Shown: positions 51,165 to 60,446 of the stretch, piece after piece | Layout of the letters: each line of letters opens with the position of its first letter | Numbering within the stretch: the first letter of the stretch is position 1 | NCBI RefSeq assembly: GCF_900107435.1 | Contig: NZ_FNPZ01000001.1 | Span: 406,960 to 470,959, forward strand | Direction of reading: 5' to 3' | Origin: Herbiconiux ginsengi | Lineage (GTDB): Bacteria; Actinomycetota; Actinomycetes; Actinomycetales; Microbacteriaceae | DNA length: 64,000 nucleotides | Notes under the pieces: model-generated | What the model was told of the DNA's origin: nothing | The model's database searches: none | What the model saw: the letters and a program-made list of their open reading frames with translations, nothing else | Made by a program: the position numbers and the translations under genes

Positions 51165-52262
51165 ATGACCCGCGTCGATCTGACGGCCATCAGCAAGAGC
51201 TTCGGCTCGGTGAAAGCCCTCGACGGCATCGACCTGACGGTCGAGGATGGCGAGAACGTCGCCATCCTCGGCCCGTCGGGGTCGGGCAAGTCGACCCTGC
51301 TCCGCGTGATCGCAGGGCTCGAAGAGCCGGATGCCGGTGACGTCGCCTTCGACGGCGTCTCGCAGTCCGGCATCCCGCCGCACAAGCGCGACGCCGCCAT
51401 CGTGTTCCAGCACTTCGCGCTCTACCCGCATCTCTCTTCGCTCGAGAACATCACCCTCGGGCTCCGGCACGGGCTCGGCCTGCCGAAGAAGGAGGCCGAG
51501 CAGCGCGCCCACGAGATCGCCGGGCGCATGCAGGTCGAACATCTGCTCGGGCGCAAGCCCAAGGAGATGTCGGGCGGCCAGCGCCAGCGCATCGCCCTGG
51601 CCCGGGCTCTGGCCCGTCGCAGCGGCATCGTGCTGCTCGACGAGCCGCTCTCGGGGCTGGATGCGCAGCTGCACGCGGTGCTGCGCCTCGAGATCGCGTC
51701 GCTCCTGCGTTCGGTCGGGGCGACGGGCATCAACGTCACCCACGACCAGCTCGACGCGATGGCCATGGCCGATCGGATCGCCGTGATCCACGAGGGTCGC
51801 ATCGAGCAGCTCGGCACGCCGGATGAGCTGTACGCGGTGCCCGGGACGCTGTTCGTGGCGTCGTTCATCGGATCGCCTCCGATGAACCTGCTCGCCGTCG
51901 ACGCCGACTCGGGCACCTGCGCATTCGGGCGGATCGGCGCTCCCGGCCCGGTCACGCTCGGGGTGCGCGCGGAGCACCTCGCCTTGGGCAGCGTGGCGGC
52001 GCATCCGTCGGCCTGGTCGATCTCGGGCACGGTCGGGCTCGTCGAGCCGACCGGCAAGGACCGAGTGGTGCAGCTCGTCACGGATGAAGGGTTGCCGATC
52101 GCGTTCCGCTGCGAGATCACCGACACTCCGGTGCCGGGCTCGCGCGTCACCGTGGTCTGCGATCCGGCATCGGTGCACGCCTACTCGCCGGTGACCGGGC
52201 TTCGGCTCGGCGACGCGGTGAGTGAGGGCATCCGTGTCTCCGAAGCGGCGGGGGTGCGATGA
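51165..52262 (+). CDS. ABC importer ATPase (UgpC/MsmK-like)
   Basis: A 365-residue ATPase with Walker A GPSGSGKST (~residue 36), Q-loop, signature MSGGQRQRIALARAL, Walker B GIVLLDEPLSGLD and a C-terminal TOBE-type regulatory domain. It starts 4 bp after the binding-protein gene and overlaps the HAD gene (ATGA). As in related operons the ATPase gene is local rather than shared. Confidence 0.92.
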   Translation: MTRVDLTAISKSFGSVKALDGIDLTVEDGENVAILGPSGSGKSTLLRVIAGLEEPDAGDVAFDGVSQSGIPPHKRDAAIVFQHFALYPHLSSLENITLGLRHGLGLPKKEAEQRAHEIAGRMQVEHLLGRKPKEMSGGQRQRIALARALARRSGIVLLDEPLSGLDAQLHAVLRLEIASLLRSVGATGINVTHDQLDAMAMADRIAVIHEGRIEQLGTPDELYAVPGTLFVASFIGSPPMNLLAVDADSGTCAFGRIGAPGPVTLGVRAEHLALGSVAAHPSAWSISGTVGLVEPTGKDRVVQLVTDEGLPIAFRCEITDTPVPGSRVTVVCDPASVHAYSPVTGLRLGDAVSEGIRVSEAAGVR

Positions 52263-52915
52263 CGCAGGAGCTCCCGGGGGTCGTCGCGAGCGCGGACACC
52301 ACGCTGACGGATGCGATGGTGTTGTTCGACTGGAACGGGACGGTGGTGCTCGACGCTGACCGGGCTCGGGCGTCGCTGAACAGGGTGCTCGGAACCCGTC
52401 GGCTGGGAGAACTCGCGCAGGCCGAGTTCACCGAGCGCTTCCGGCTCCCGATGGCCGAGATGTTCGGCGAGCTGGGAGTGGCCGAGGCCGAACTGTCGAG
52501 GGCCGAGGAGGAGTGGAACACGGCGATGCGCCAGTCGACCACGAGCCTCCGCGCGGGGTCGGAGGGATGTCTCGCGGCGCTGTCGGCAGGCGGCGCGTGG
52601 CTCGGCGTGGTGTCGGCAGCGGCGGCGGAAGCCGTGCGCTTCGACCAGCACTCGCTCGGGGTCGACCACGTGTGGGATTCGGTCGAGGCGCCGGTGGCCG
52701 ACAAGCTCAGCGTGTTGCAGCGGCATCGTGGGCGGCGACGCCGGGCGTTCTACGTCGGCGACACCCCGTACGACATGCGCTGCGCGAGGGCGGCGGGCTT
52801 CGTCGCCGTGGGGGTGACGGGCGGATACGCGGCCACCTCCGCCTTGGCCGATGCGGGCGCCGACCACCTCATCGTCTCACTCGAGGAGCTGCTGCCGATC
52901 GTCGCGGCATCCTGA
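52259..52915 (+). CDS. HAD-superfamily phosphatase
   Basis: A 218-residue hydrolase with motif I DWNGT (nucleophile Asp in V-L-F-D-W-N-G-T; D-W-N in place of D-x-D), motif II V-V-S-A-A, a Lys in ADKLSVLQ and motif IV YVGDTPYDMR. It is likely to dephosphorylate a small phosphate ester released from the imported compound. Located inside the RpiR-led operon. Confidence 0.85.
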   Translation: MTQELPGVVASADTTLTDAMVLFDWNGTVVLDADRARASLNRVLGTRRLGELAQAEFTERFRLPMAEMFGELGVAEAELSRAEEEWNTAMRQSTTSLRAGSEGCLAALSAGGAWLGVVSAAAAEAVRFDQHSLGVDHVWDSVEAPVADKLSVLQRHRGRRRRAFYVGDTPYDMRCARAAGFVAVGVTGGYAATSALADAGADHLIVSLEELLPIVAAS

Positions 52916-52942
52916 GTCATCCGGAGGAGGTATAACGGGTCT

Positions 52943-53863
52943 GTGAGTCTTCGCTTCTTCCTCGGCACCGCCTCCTTCCAGACCACCGACACCTTCCCGG
53001 CACTCGACGCCTACTTCGACGCGGGGGGCCGCGACATCGACACGGCTCGGGTGTACGGGAGGAGCGAGGAGGTCATCGGGGCGTGGATGACCGAGCGCGG
53101 CAACGTGGGCGAGCTGCGACTGCTCACCAAGGGCGGGCATCCCGACACCACCACCTGGGCCTCGCGGCTCTCGCGCGCCGAGGTGCTCTCGGATGCGCGC
53201 ACGAGCGTCGACCTGCTCGGCGTGGATCGGGTCGACAGTTACCTCCTGCACCGCGACGAGCCGTCGCGGCCGGTCGACGACATCGCCGAGACCCTGACCG
53301 CCCTCGTCGCCGACGGCATCACCGCCCGGGTCGGCGTCTCGAACTGGAGTGCCCCGCGGGTGGCGGCTCTGGTCGAGGCGCTCGGGCGGATCGATGGGCC
53401 CTCGATCACCTGGGTGAGCAACTACTTCGGCCTCGCGGCGGCCGCCGGCGAGCCGGAGTTCTCGGGCGTGGAGACCACCGGGCCCGATCTGTTCGCCCTC
53501 GCGCACGAGCTCGACCTCACATTGCTGGCTTGGAGCCCTCAATCGAGCGGATACTTCGCCGGTCGCGACGACGCCGGCGCAGGCTCGTTCCACACGGCGG
53601 AGAACCGCCGGCGCCGCGAAGTACTCGATCAGGTCGCGCGGGAGCACTCGGTGTCGCCGGTCGCGCTGCTCGCGCGCTGGCTGGTGACCACCGACTCCCG
53701 GTTGGTGCCGGTGCTCGGCAGCACCCGCCCGGCGCATCTAGCAGAACTGATCGCGGCCACCTCAGCGGTGTCGCTCGACCCCGCTGTCGCGACCCTCGAG
53801 GCCGAGCTCGGGGCGGCCACCCGCGACCCGGGCGCCTGGACGGAGGCGGGCACGGCCGCCTGA
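52943..53863 (+). CDS. Aldo/keto reductase
   Basis: A 306-residue TIM-barrel oxidoreductase. Visible tetrad pieces: Asp in DIDTARVYGRSEE, Tyr in the same stretch, Lys in LTKGGHPD and His in YLLHRDE; ILVPVLGSTRPAHL-like VLGSTRPAH near the end binds NADPH. It lies 27 bp after the HAD gene, with GGAGGAGG at a long distance, so it may belong to the operon and reduce the released sugar or carbonyl. Confidence 0.85.
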   Translation: MSLRFFLGTASFQTTDTFPALDAYFDAGGRDIDTARVYGRSEEVIGAWMTERGNVGELRLLTKGGHPDTTTWASRLSRAEVLSDARTSVDLLGVDRVDSYLLHRDEPSRPVDDIAETLTALVADGITARVGVSNWSAPRVAALVEALGRIDGPSITWVSNYFGLAAAAGEPEFSGVETTGPDLFALAHELDLTLLAWSPQSSGYFAGRDDAGAGSFHTAENRRRREVLDQVAREHSVSPVALLARWLVTTDSRLVPVLGSTRPAHLAELIAATSAVSLDPAVATLEAELGAATRDPGAWTEAGTAA

Positions 53864-53959
53864 CCTCGGGCCATCGAACAGGTCTCGGAGGACGTTGGTC
53901 CCGTTCTCGATCTCCCGAGCGCCATAGCCTCACTTCTACCAGCGAAGAAGGGAGTCGTC

Positions 53960-54139
53960 ATGACTGCAGGAGAGAACATCAAGAAGGGCGCCGAGAACAC
54001 CAAGAACGTCACCGACAAGGTGGTGGACGCCGTCGAAGAGAAGGTCAACCAGGTCACGGACGCGGTCGAAGGCGCCTTCCACAAGGCCGGCGACAAGATT
54101 CACGCAGCAGCGAGCCAGGACACGCCGCACCAGAAGTAG
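53960..54139 (+). CDS. Small charged helical protein (stress-type, MT0933/CsbD-like composition)
   Basis: A 59-residue protein of Lys, Glu, Val, Ala and Asp in heptad-like order (K-K-G-A-E-N-T-K-N-V-T-D-K-V-V-D-A-V-E-E-K). No cysteine, no hydrophobic segment. Similar small helical proteins occur next to envelope-stress genes or as antitoxin-like partners. A TAGCCT -10 element and GAAGGGAG precede the ATG. Confidence 0.6.
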   Translation: MTAGENIKKGAENTKNVTDKVVDAVEEKVNQVTDAVEGAFHKAGDKIHAAASQDTPHQK

Positions 54140-54197
54140 CTCGCGAAGGTTCGTCGAGCAGCCGGTCCCCGGCGAGAGGAACGAAGGAGTTTCCAGC

Positions 54198-54440
54198 ATG
54201 GCGAATACAGCAGCCGCACCGCTCGTCGTCTCCAGCACCGAGACGACGCACGGGAAGACGGTCATCACCGAGAACGTCGTGTCGACGATCGCGGGCATCG
54301 CCGCACGCGATGTGAAGGGCGTGCATGCCCTCGGCGGTGGTGCCGCGCGGATGCTCGGTGCCATCATCGTGGTCGACGACGTCTACATCCTGTCGATCGA
54401 CGACGGGAGCGATCACGAGGGCCAGGCGCGAGTCAAGTGA
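54198..54440 (+). CDS. Internally deleted Asp23/Gls24-family protein
   Basis: An 80-residue product. The N-terminal half matches Asp23 (I-T-E-N-V-V-S-T-I-A-G-I-A-A-R-D-V-K-G-V, G-G-G-A-A-R), the last ~25 residues match its C-terminal end (I-I-V-V-D-D-V-Y-I ... Q-A-R-V-K). The ~60-70 residues normally between (VEYGVAI ... RRNV region) are missing, and the frame is kept. Intact family members are envelope-stress proteins of ~140-160 residues. Either a working mini version or a recent deletion remnant. Confidence 0.65.
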   Translation: MANTAAAPLVVSSTETTHGKTVITENVVSTIAGIAARDVKGVHALGGGAARMLGAIIVVDDVYILSIDDGSDHEGQARVK

Positions 54441-54585
54441 TCTCGTCGGCGGATCATCGACCGGTGCGGACAGTCGGACGAGCTCCGCGCCCCCTGCGCA
54501 CGCCCGGGACCTTCGTCCCTTCCGACCATAGGCGTCGTCGGCCCAGACTGAGGCGAAAGCTCATCGACCAGGAGGGAACACCGAG

Positions 54586-55758
54586 ATGACTCATCGGACC
54601 ATTGCCGGCCGGGCTGTCGGCGCAGCCCTCACCATCGGCATCCTGAGTCTCGTCGTCGGCGCGGGGGCCGGCGCAGCCGAGGCCGCACCGACCGCCTCGC
54701 TTGTGCCGTCGACGCAGGTCAGGGCCGATGACACGCGCGGCCCGCAGTTCTACGCGGGCTCGATCATCGACGTCTCCGGCACCGTCGACGGCGACGTCTA
54801 CGCGGCCGGACAGAGCGTCACCATCAGCGGCGACGTCGACGGCGACGTGATCGCAGCGGCGCAGTCCATCACCATCACCGGCACTGTCGACGGCGACGTC
54901 CGACTCGCCGCGCAGACCATCACCGTCAGCGGCGAGGTGGCACGCAGCGCCACCCTCTTCGCCTCCGACGTGAACATCACGAGCACGGGCTCCATCGGCA
55001 GGGACGTCGTGGGGGCGGCCGCCACCACCACGATCACGGGCGACATCGGCCGGGACGTTCAGCTCAGCGTCGGTCGGCTCACGGTCGATGGAACGATCGG
55101 CGGCGATCTGACCTACACCAGCGACAACGAAGCGCAGATCAGCGAGGGCGCCGTCACCGGCTCGGTCGAGCGCATCCAGCCGACCAGGGCGTCGGATGTC
55201 GAGGTCTCGCCCTGGGTCGCGATCGTGAGCTGGTTCTTCGGACTGCTGTACGCACTGGTGGCCCTGAGCATCATCACCGTTCTGGCGGGCCTTCTGATGC
55301 CCCGTTGGCTGCACCGGGTCACGGATCATCTCGTGCCCTCGCCGTGGAAGGCGCTCCTGGTGGGCTTCATCGCCAGCATCGCCGTGCCGATCGCCCTGTT
55401 CTTCCTGCTCGTGACGATCGTCGGCGCTCCCCTCGCGCTCGCCGGCCTGCTCGTGTGGACGGTGCTCACCATGGCGTCGTTCGTCTACGGGGCGTATTAC
55501 ATCGGGCGCCTGCTCTTCCGTGGCCGGGCGCACCCGGTGATCGAATCCCTGGTGGGTGGCGTGATCCTCATCATCGCCCTGCAGATCCCGTGGCTGAACA
55601 TCGTCGTGTGGTTGGCGATGGTCTTCTTCGGAGTCGGTGCGCAACTTCTCGAGTTCAGCGGCCAGCGGCCGTGGAGCACGAAGCCACCGACACCGACACC
55701 GACACCGGCACCGGTGGTCGACCAGCCGCGCAGCGACATCCCGGCGCCCACCGTCTGA
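54586..55758 (+). CDS. Bactofilin-like polymer-forming membrane protein
   Basis: A 390-residue protein. N-terminal signal-like segment (~residues 8-33), then ~120 residues of short beta-solenoid repeats (G-T-V-D-G-D-V-Y-A-A-G-Q-S-V-T-I-S-G-D-V-D-G type), then about four to five hydrophobic segments (residues ~210-350) and a Thr-Pro-rich tail. Such repeats are polymer-forming domains; here probably placed outside the membrane. A good AGGAGGGA precedes the ATG. Confidence 0.8.
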   Translation: MTHRTIAGRAVGAALTIGILSLVVGAGAGAAEAAPTASLVPSTQVRADDTRGPQFYAGSIIDVSGTVDGDVYAAGQSVTISGDVDGDVIAAAQSITITGTVDGDVRLAAQTITVSGEVARSATLFASDVNITSTGSIGRDVVGAAATTTITGDIGRDVQLSVGRLTVDGTIGGDLTYTSDNEAQISEGAVTGSVERIQPTRASDVEVSPWVAIVSWFFGLLYALVALSIITVLAGLLMPRWLHRVTDHLVPSPWKALLVGFIASIAVPIALFFLLVTIVGAPLALAGLLVWTVLTMASFVYGAYYIGRLLFRGRAHPVIESLVGGVILIIALQIPWLNIVVWLAMVFFGVGAQLLEFSGQRPWSTKPPTPTPTPAPVVDQPRSDIPAPTV

Positions 55759-55843
55759 CGGGGCGGCGCCAACGAGTCAAGGCGGAACGTCGTCCTCGGA
55801 CGAGGTGCGGGCGGCGCCGGGGCACGCGGGGCGGCCGGGCGCG

Positions 55844-56767
55844 TCAGCGCAGCGACAGCTCCGTGGGCTGCAGGATGACGTCGACGAGGGCGCCGTTGCG
55901 CCACACCGTCATCTCGATCAGGCGGTCGATCGCGTTCTCGACCATGAGGCGCTGCACGGCGGTCGCGCTCACGATCTTCTTGCCGTCGAGCGAGATGACG
56001 ATGTCGCCGCGGCGGATGCCGGCGAGCGCGGCCGGGCTGTCGGCGACGACGGTCGCGACCTGCATTCCCTTCGCCGCGCCCACTTTCGCGGCGACCTCGG
56101 CGGGAAGCTGGATCTGCACTCCCGCGATACCGAGCCACGCACGACGCACACGGCCGAAGGCGATGAGCGAGTCGATGATCTCGCGGGTGGTGGAGTTGAT
56201 CGGCACCGCGAGGCCCAGCCCGACACCGGCGACGGCGGTGTTCACGCCGACGACGGCGCCCGATCCGTCGGCCAGCACTCCTCCGCTGTTGCCGGGGTTC
56301 AACGCGGCATCCGTCTGGATGACCTCGTCGATCACGCGTCCGGCGCTCGTGGGCAGCGAACGGCCGAGGGCGGAGACGATGCCGGCGGTGACGCTTCCGG
56401 CGAGACCGAGCGGATTGCCGAGGGCGACGACGAGCTGCCCGACGCGGAGGTCGGCGGCATCGCCGAGGGTGAGCTGCGGGGGTGTGGGTCCCACGGCACG
56501 CAGCACGGCGAGGTCGGACAGCGGATCCGCCCCCACCACGTGCGCCTCCGACGAGCTCCCGTCGGCGAACGCCACCTCGAGCGCCTGGGCGCCCGCGATG
56601 ACGTGCGCGCTGGTGAGCAGCAGTCCGTCGGCTCCGATGACGGATGCGCTCCCCGCGCCCGCTCCACGGCGCGTCTCGACGGAGACGCTCGCGACCGAGG
56701 GCAGCACACGTTCGGCCACGCCGATGACGGTCTCGGAGTAGGCGTCGAGCGGATCGCGGGCGTTCAT
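55844..56767 (-). CDS. S1C trypsin-like serine protease with PDZ domain (HtrA/DegP-like), no membrane anchor
   Basis: A 307-residue protease. Catalytic His in L-T-S-A-H-V-I-A-G, Asp in D-P-L-S-D-L-A-V-L and Ser in N-P-G-N-S-G-G-V-L. A C-terminal PDZ domain follows (V-A-D-S-P-A-A-L-A-G-I-R-R-G-D-I). No signal peptide or membrane helix is visible, so it appears cytoplasmic, unlike most HtrA proteins. Confidence 0.88.
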   Translation of the reverse strand: MNARDPLDAYSETVIGVAERVLPSVASVSVETRRGAGAGSASVIGADGLLLTSAHVIAGAQALEVAFADGSSSEAHVVGADPLSDLAVLRAVGPTPPQLTLGDAADLRVGQLVVALGNPLGLAGSVTAGIVSALGRSLPTSAGRVIDEVIQTDAALNPGNSGGVLADGSGAVVGVNTAVAGVGLGLAVPINSTTREIIDSLIAFGRVRRAWLGIAGVQIQLPAEVAAKVGAAKGMQVATVVADSPAALAGIRRGDIVISLDGKKIVSATAVQRLMVENAIDRLIEMTVWRNGALVDVILQPTELSLR

Positions 56768-56837
56768 GCCCCCATTCCACCTCGCTCCGCCCCCTTCCGC
56801 GCCCCGATTCGCTCAGAGCGCACCGCCGCACGATTCA

Positions 56838-56858
56838 ATGATTTATTCTCATTATCAT
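56838..56858. promoter_or_regulatory. A/T-rich imperfect inverted repeat upstream of the protease gene
   Basis: ATGAT at 56838-56842 and ATCAT at 56854-56858 with an 11-bp A/T-rich centre, ~75 bp upstream of the protease start. Read on the minus strand it has partial resemblance to metal-regulator (Fur/Zur-type) boxes, about 13 of 19 positions. Low confidence. Confidence 0.3.
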
Positions 56859-56890
56859 GACATCGCGCAATCGGACCCTTCCCGAACGAC

Positions 56891-56934
56891 GTCAAGGTCC
56901 TCTTGACATTAACCTCCGTCAAGACTATCTTGAC
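56891..56934 (+). promoter_or_regulatory. Two GTCAAG-N5-CTTGAC palindromes embedding a consensus promoter
   Basis: Palindrome 1: 56891-56907; palindrome 2: 56918-56934; centres 27 bp apart. The -35 hexamer TTGACA (56903-56908) and the -10 hexamer TATCTT (56926-56931) are 17 bp apart and lie inside the palindrome arms, so repressor binding would block RNA polymerase. The transcript would begin at about the GTG of 56937. This is the operator-promoter of the small two-gene locus downstream. Confidence 0.75.
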
Positions 56935-56936
56935 AG

Positions 56937-57050
56937 GTGAGAGTTCTGCCCAGCGCTCTCAAGCACGGAACGACTGAAGACGAGATCAGCAACGATCCAC
57001 GAGTGATCCACGCGATGCCCCTCCGGCCGAAGTTTTACCACTACCTGTGA
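56937..57050 (+). pseudogene. Shortened toxin-like ORF (ends preserved, middle missing)
   Basis: A 37-residue frame. Its start (V-R-V-L-P-S-A-L-K-H-G-T-T-E-D-E-I) and end (V-I-H-A-M-P-L-R-P-K-F-Y) look like the two ends of a family of ~75-90 residue proteins commonly paired with an HTH protein in toxin-antitoxin-like pairs, with ~40 residues of the middle absent. The family likeness is from memory and unverified. GTG is 5 nt after the -10 element, consistent with leaderless translation. Confidence 0.5.
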
Positions 57051-57059
57051 GCTGACACC

Positions 57060-57335
57060 ATGACCACGAAGCTACACACCGCAGTCGATGAGTCGACGCG
57101 CGCAGAAGAACTGCTCGATGTCCTCGACCCGAAGGTCACACCGGCCGAAGACCCGCGGGAACTACGCCGGATCGGTCTGGCACTGCGCGCCGCCCAGGCG
57201 GCAGATACGGAATTGCGAGCCGCCGTGAGCGCAGCGCGCGCGGCCGGATACACGTGGGCCGACATCGGCCTGACCGTCGGCACCACCCGGCAAGCCGCGC
57301 AGGCCCGCTTCCGTCAGCCTCCGAGCCACCACTGA
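57060..57335 (+). CDS. Small HTH protein, probable antitoxin/autoregulator partner
   Basis: A 91-residue mostly helical protein. Its C-terminal third (A-A-G-Y-T-W-A-D-I-G-L-T-V-G-T-T-R-Q-A-A-Q-A-R-F) reads as a helix-turn-helix. The first 60 residues are charged helices. It starts 9 bp after the short toxin-like frame, in the same orientation, so it is in its operon and is the likely protein binding the twin palindromes. Confidence 0.65.
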   Translation: MTTKLHTAVDESTRAEELLDVLDPKVTPAEDPRELRRIGLALRAAQAADTELRAAVSAARAAGYTWADIGLTVGTTRQAAQARFRQPPSHH

Positions 57336-57371
57336 GCCTCGCCGACGCGACTCGGGCGCGCCGCCGAGACC

Positions 57372-58967
<1,596 letters not shown>

Positions 58968-59128
58968 GGGTGTCCTCAAGGGTCGGGCGGCGGAGGGGGA
59001 TGCCCGCCATCGGGCCGACGGTCAAGCCTACCCGCGCCCCGGAACACGACTTTCCGCGATGTCAAGCCGCGGCCGAAAGACGCCGACCGTCGTAGGTTCG
59101 GCAGCGACGCACAGCGAAAGGATGCATC

Positions 59129-59797
59129 ATGACTGCCATCCCACCCGACGACCCCGCGCGCAGCGAGGCCGGTGCCGTTCCCCCCGACGACACCCGCCCG
59201 GCCGGATCAGTCCCCCTGGAAGACCGCAACACCCTCCGCCAAGACGTGGTGGAACGCGAACGCCGCGAGTTCGGCGGGTTCAAGTTCGGCTCCGCCTTCT
59301 TCGGCTGGCTCGCCGCCACCGGGCTCGCCCTCATCCTCACCGCCCTGGTCACCGCCACCGGCGTCGCCCTGGGCCTCGGTGCGACCGGTGGGAGCACGGA
59401 TGCCGCCGACCTCGACCCCGATCAAGCCGCGACCATCGGCATCGCCGGCGCCATCGCCCTCGTCGTCGTGATCGTCATCGCCTACTTCTGCGGCGGCTAC
59501 GTGGCCGGCCGCATGGCGCGGTTCGACGGTGTGAAGCAGGGACTGGCCGTCTGGCTCTGGGCGGTGGTGATCGCGATCGTGGTCGCAATCGTCGGCGCCG
59601 TCGCGGGCAGCCGGTTCAACATCCTCGCCACCGTGAACGGGTTCCCGCGCATCCCGGTCAACGAAGGCAGCCTCACCACGGTGGGCGTCATCACCCTCGT
59701 CGCCGCGGCTGTCGCGAGCCTCGTCGGAGCGCTGCTCGGCGGCATGGCGGGCATGCGCTTCCACCGCCGGGTCGACCGCGCCGGCCTCGGTCGCTAG
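59129..59797 (+). CDS. Membrane protein with four hydrophobic segments (YrzE/TIGR04086-like)
   Basis: A 222-residue protein. Hydrophilic N-terminus (~50 residues, D-P-A-R-S-E-A-G, then R-N-T-L-R-Q-D-V-V-E-R-E-R-R-E-F-G-G-F-K) and four membrane segments with glycine patterns (YFCGGYVAGRMARFDGVKQG). Of unknown function; commonly adjacent to PRC-barrel genes in this lineage. Followed 37 bp later by the PRC-barrel gene. Confidence 0.75.
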   Translation: MTAIPPDDPARSEAGAVPPDDTRPAGSVPLEDRNTLRQDVVERERREFGGFKFGSAFFGWLAATGLALILTALVTATGVALGLGATGGSTDAADLDPDQAATIGIAGAIALVVVIVIAYFCGGYVAGRMARFDGVKQGLAVWLWAVVIAIVVAIVGAVAGSRFNILATVNGFPRIPVNEGSLTTVGVITLVAAAVASLVGALLGGMAGMRFHRRVDRAGLGR

Positions 59798-59834
59798 CGA
59801 CCGGCCACCGCACCGGTCGTCGAAAGGAGACACC

Positions 59835-60446
59835 ATGCTTCCCGCGAACAACATCCAGAGCATCGTCGGAGCCACGCTCTACGGGCGCGACAAGGCGAAG
59901 ATCGGCCGCGTCGACCAGGTTCTCGTCGACGCCGCCGACGGGCATCCGACGTGGGCAGTGCTGCACGGCGGCATCTTCGGGCGCAAGAATCTGTTCGTTC
60001 CGCTCGACGACGCCACCTGGGAGCACGACGACGTCTTCGTCGACCTCGACAAGGACGACGTGAAGAACTCGCCGCATCCGGATGCCGCGGGCGGGTTGAG
60101 CCCGGCAGAGGAGCAGGAGCTGCGGGCGTACTACGCGGGGCTGCGAGGTGGTGAAGGGCCGGTCGCTGCCGCGCCGGTGCCGGCGCCCACGCCCGCTGCC
60201 GCGGACGTGACGCAGGACGTCGCCGAGCGGGATGCTCCGGCATCCGTCGACCGGGATCGGATCGACGAGACGGATGACGGGCCCCGACACGCGGCCGACG
60301 CCGACGCTCCTGCCCCGTCGACCGCACCTGCGGCCATGCCCGAGACACCATCGGCACCGACGGCGACTGCACCGGCGCCTGCCCGTGACACCGACGACAC
60401 CGACCCCGACGACACCCGCCCGGGCCCCGGCTGCATCGTCATCTAG
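59835..60446 (+). CDS. PRC-barrel domain protein with low-complexity tail
   Basis: A 203-residue protein. Residues ~5-85 are a PRC-barrel domain (I-G-R-V-D-Q-V-L-V-D; L-F-V-P-L-D-D-A). The rest is disordered, Ala/Pro/Asp-rich, ending in G-P-G-C-I-V-I. AAAGGAG precedes the ATG. Its last 8 bp overlap the convergent acyltransferase gene. Confidence 0.8.
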   Translation: MLPANNIQSIVGATLYGRDKAKIGRVDQVLVDAADGHPTWAVLHGGIFGRKNLFVPLDDATWEHDDVFVDLDKDDVKNSPHPDAAGGLSPAEEQELRAYYAGLRGGEGPVAAAPVPAPTPAAADVTQDVAERDAPASVDRDRIDETDDGPRHAADADAPAPSTAPAAMPETPSAPTATAPAPARDTDDTDPDDTRPGPGCIVI

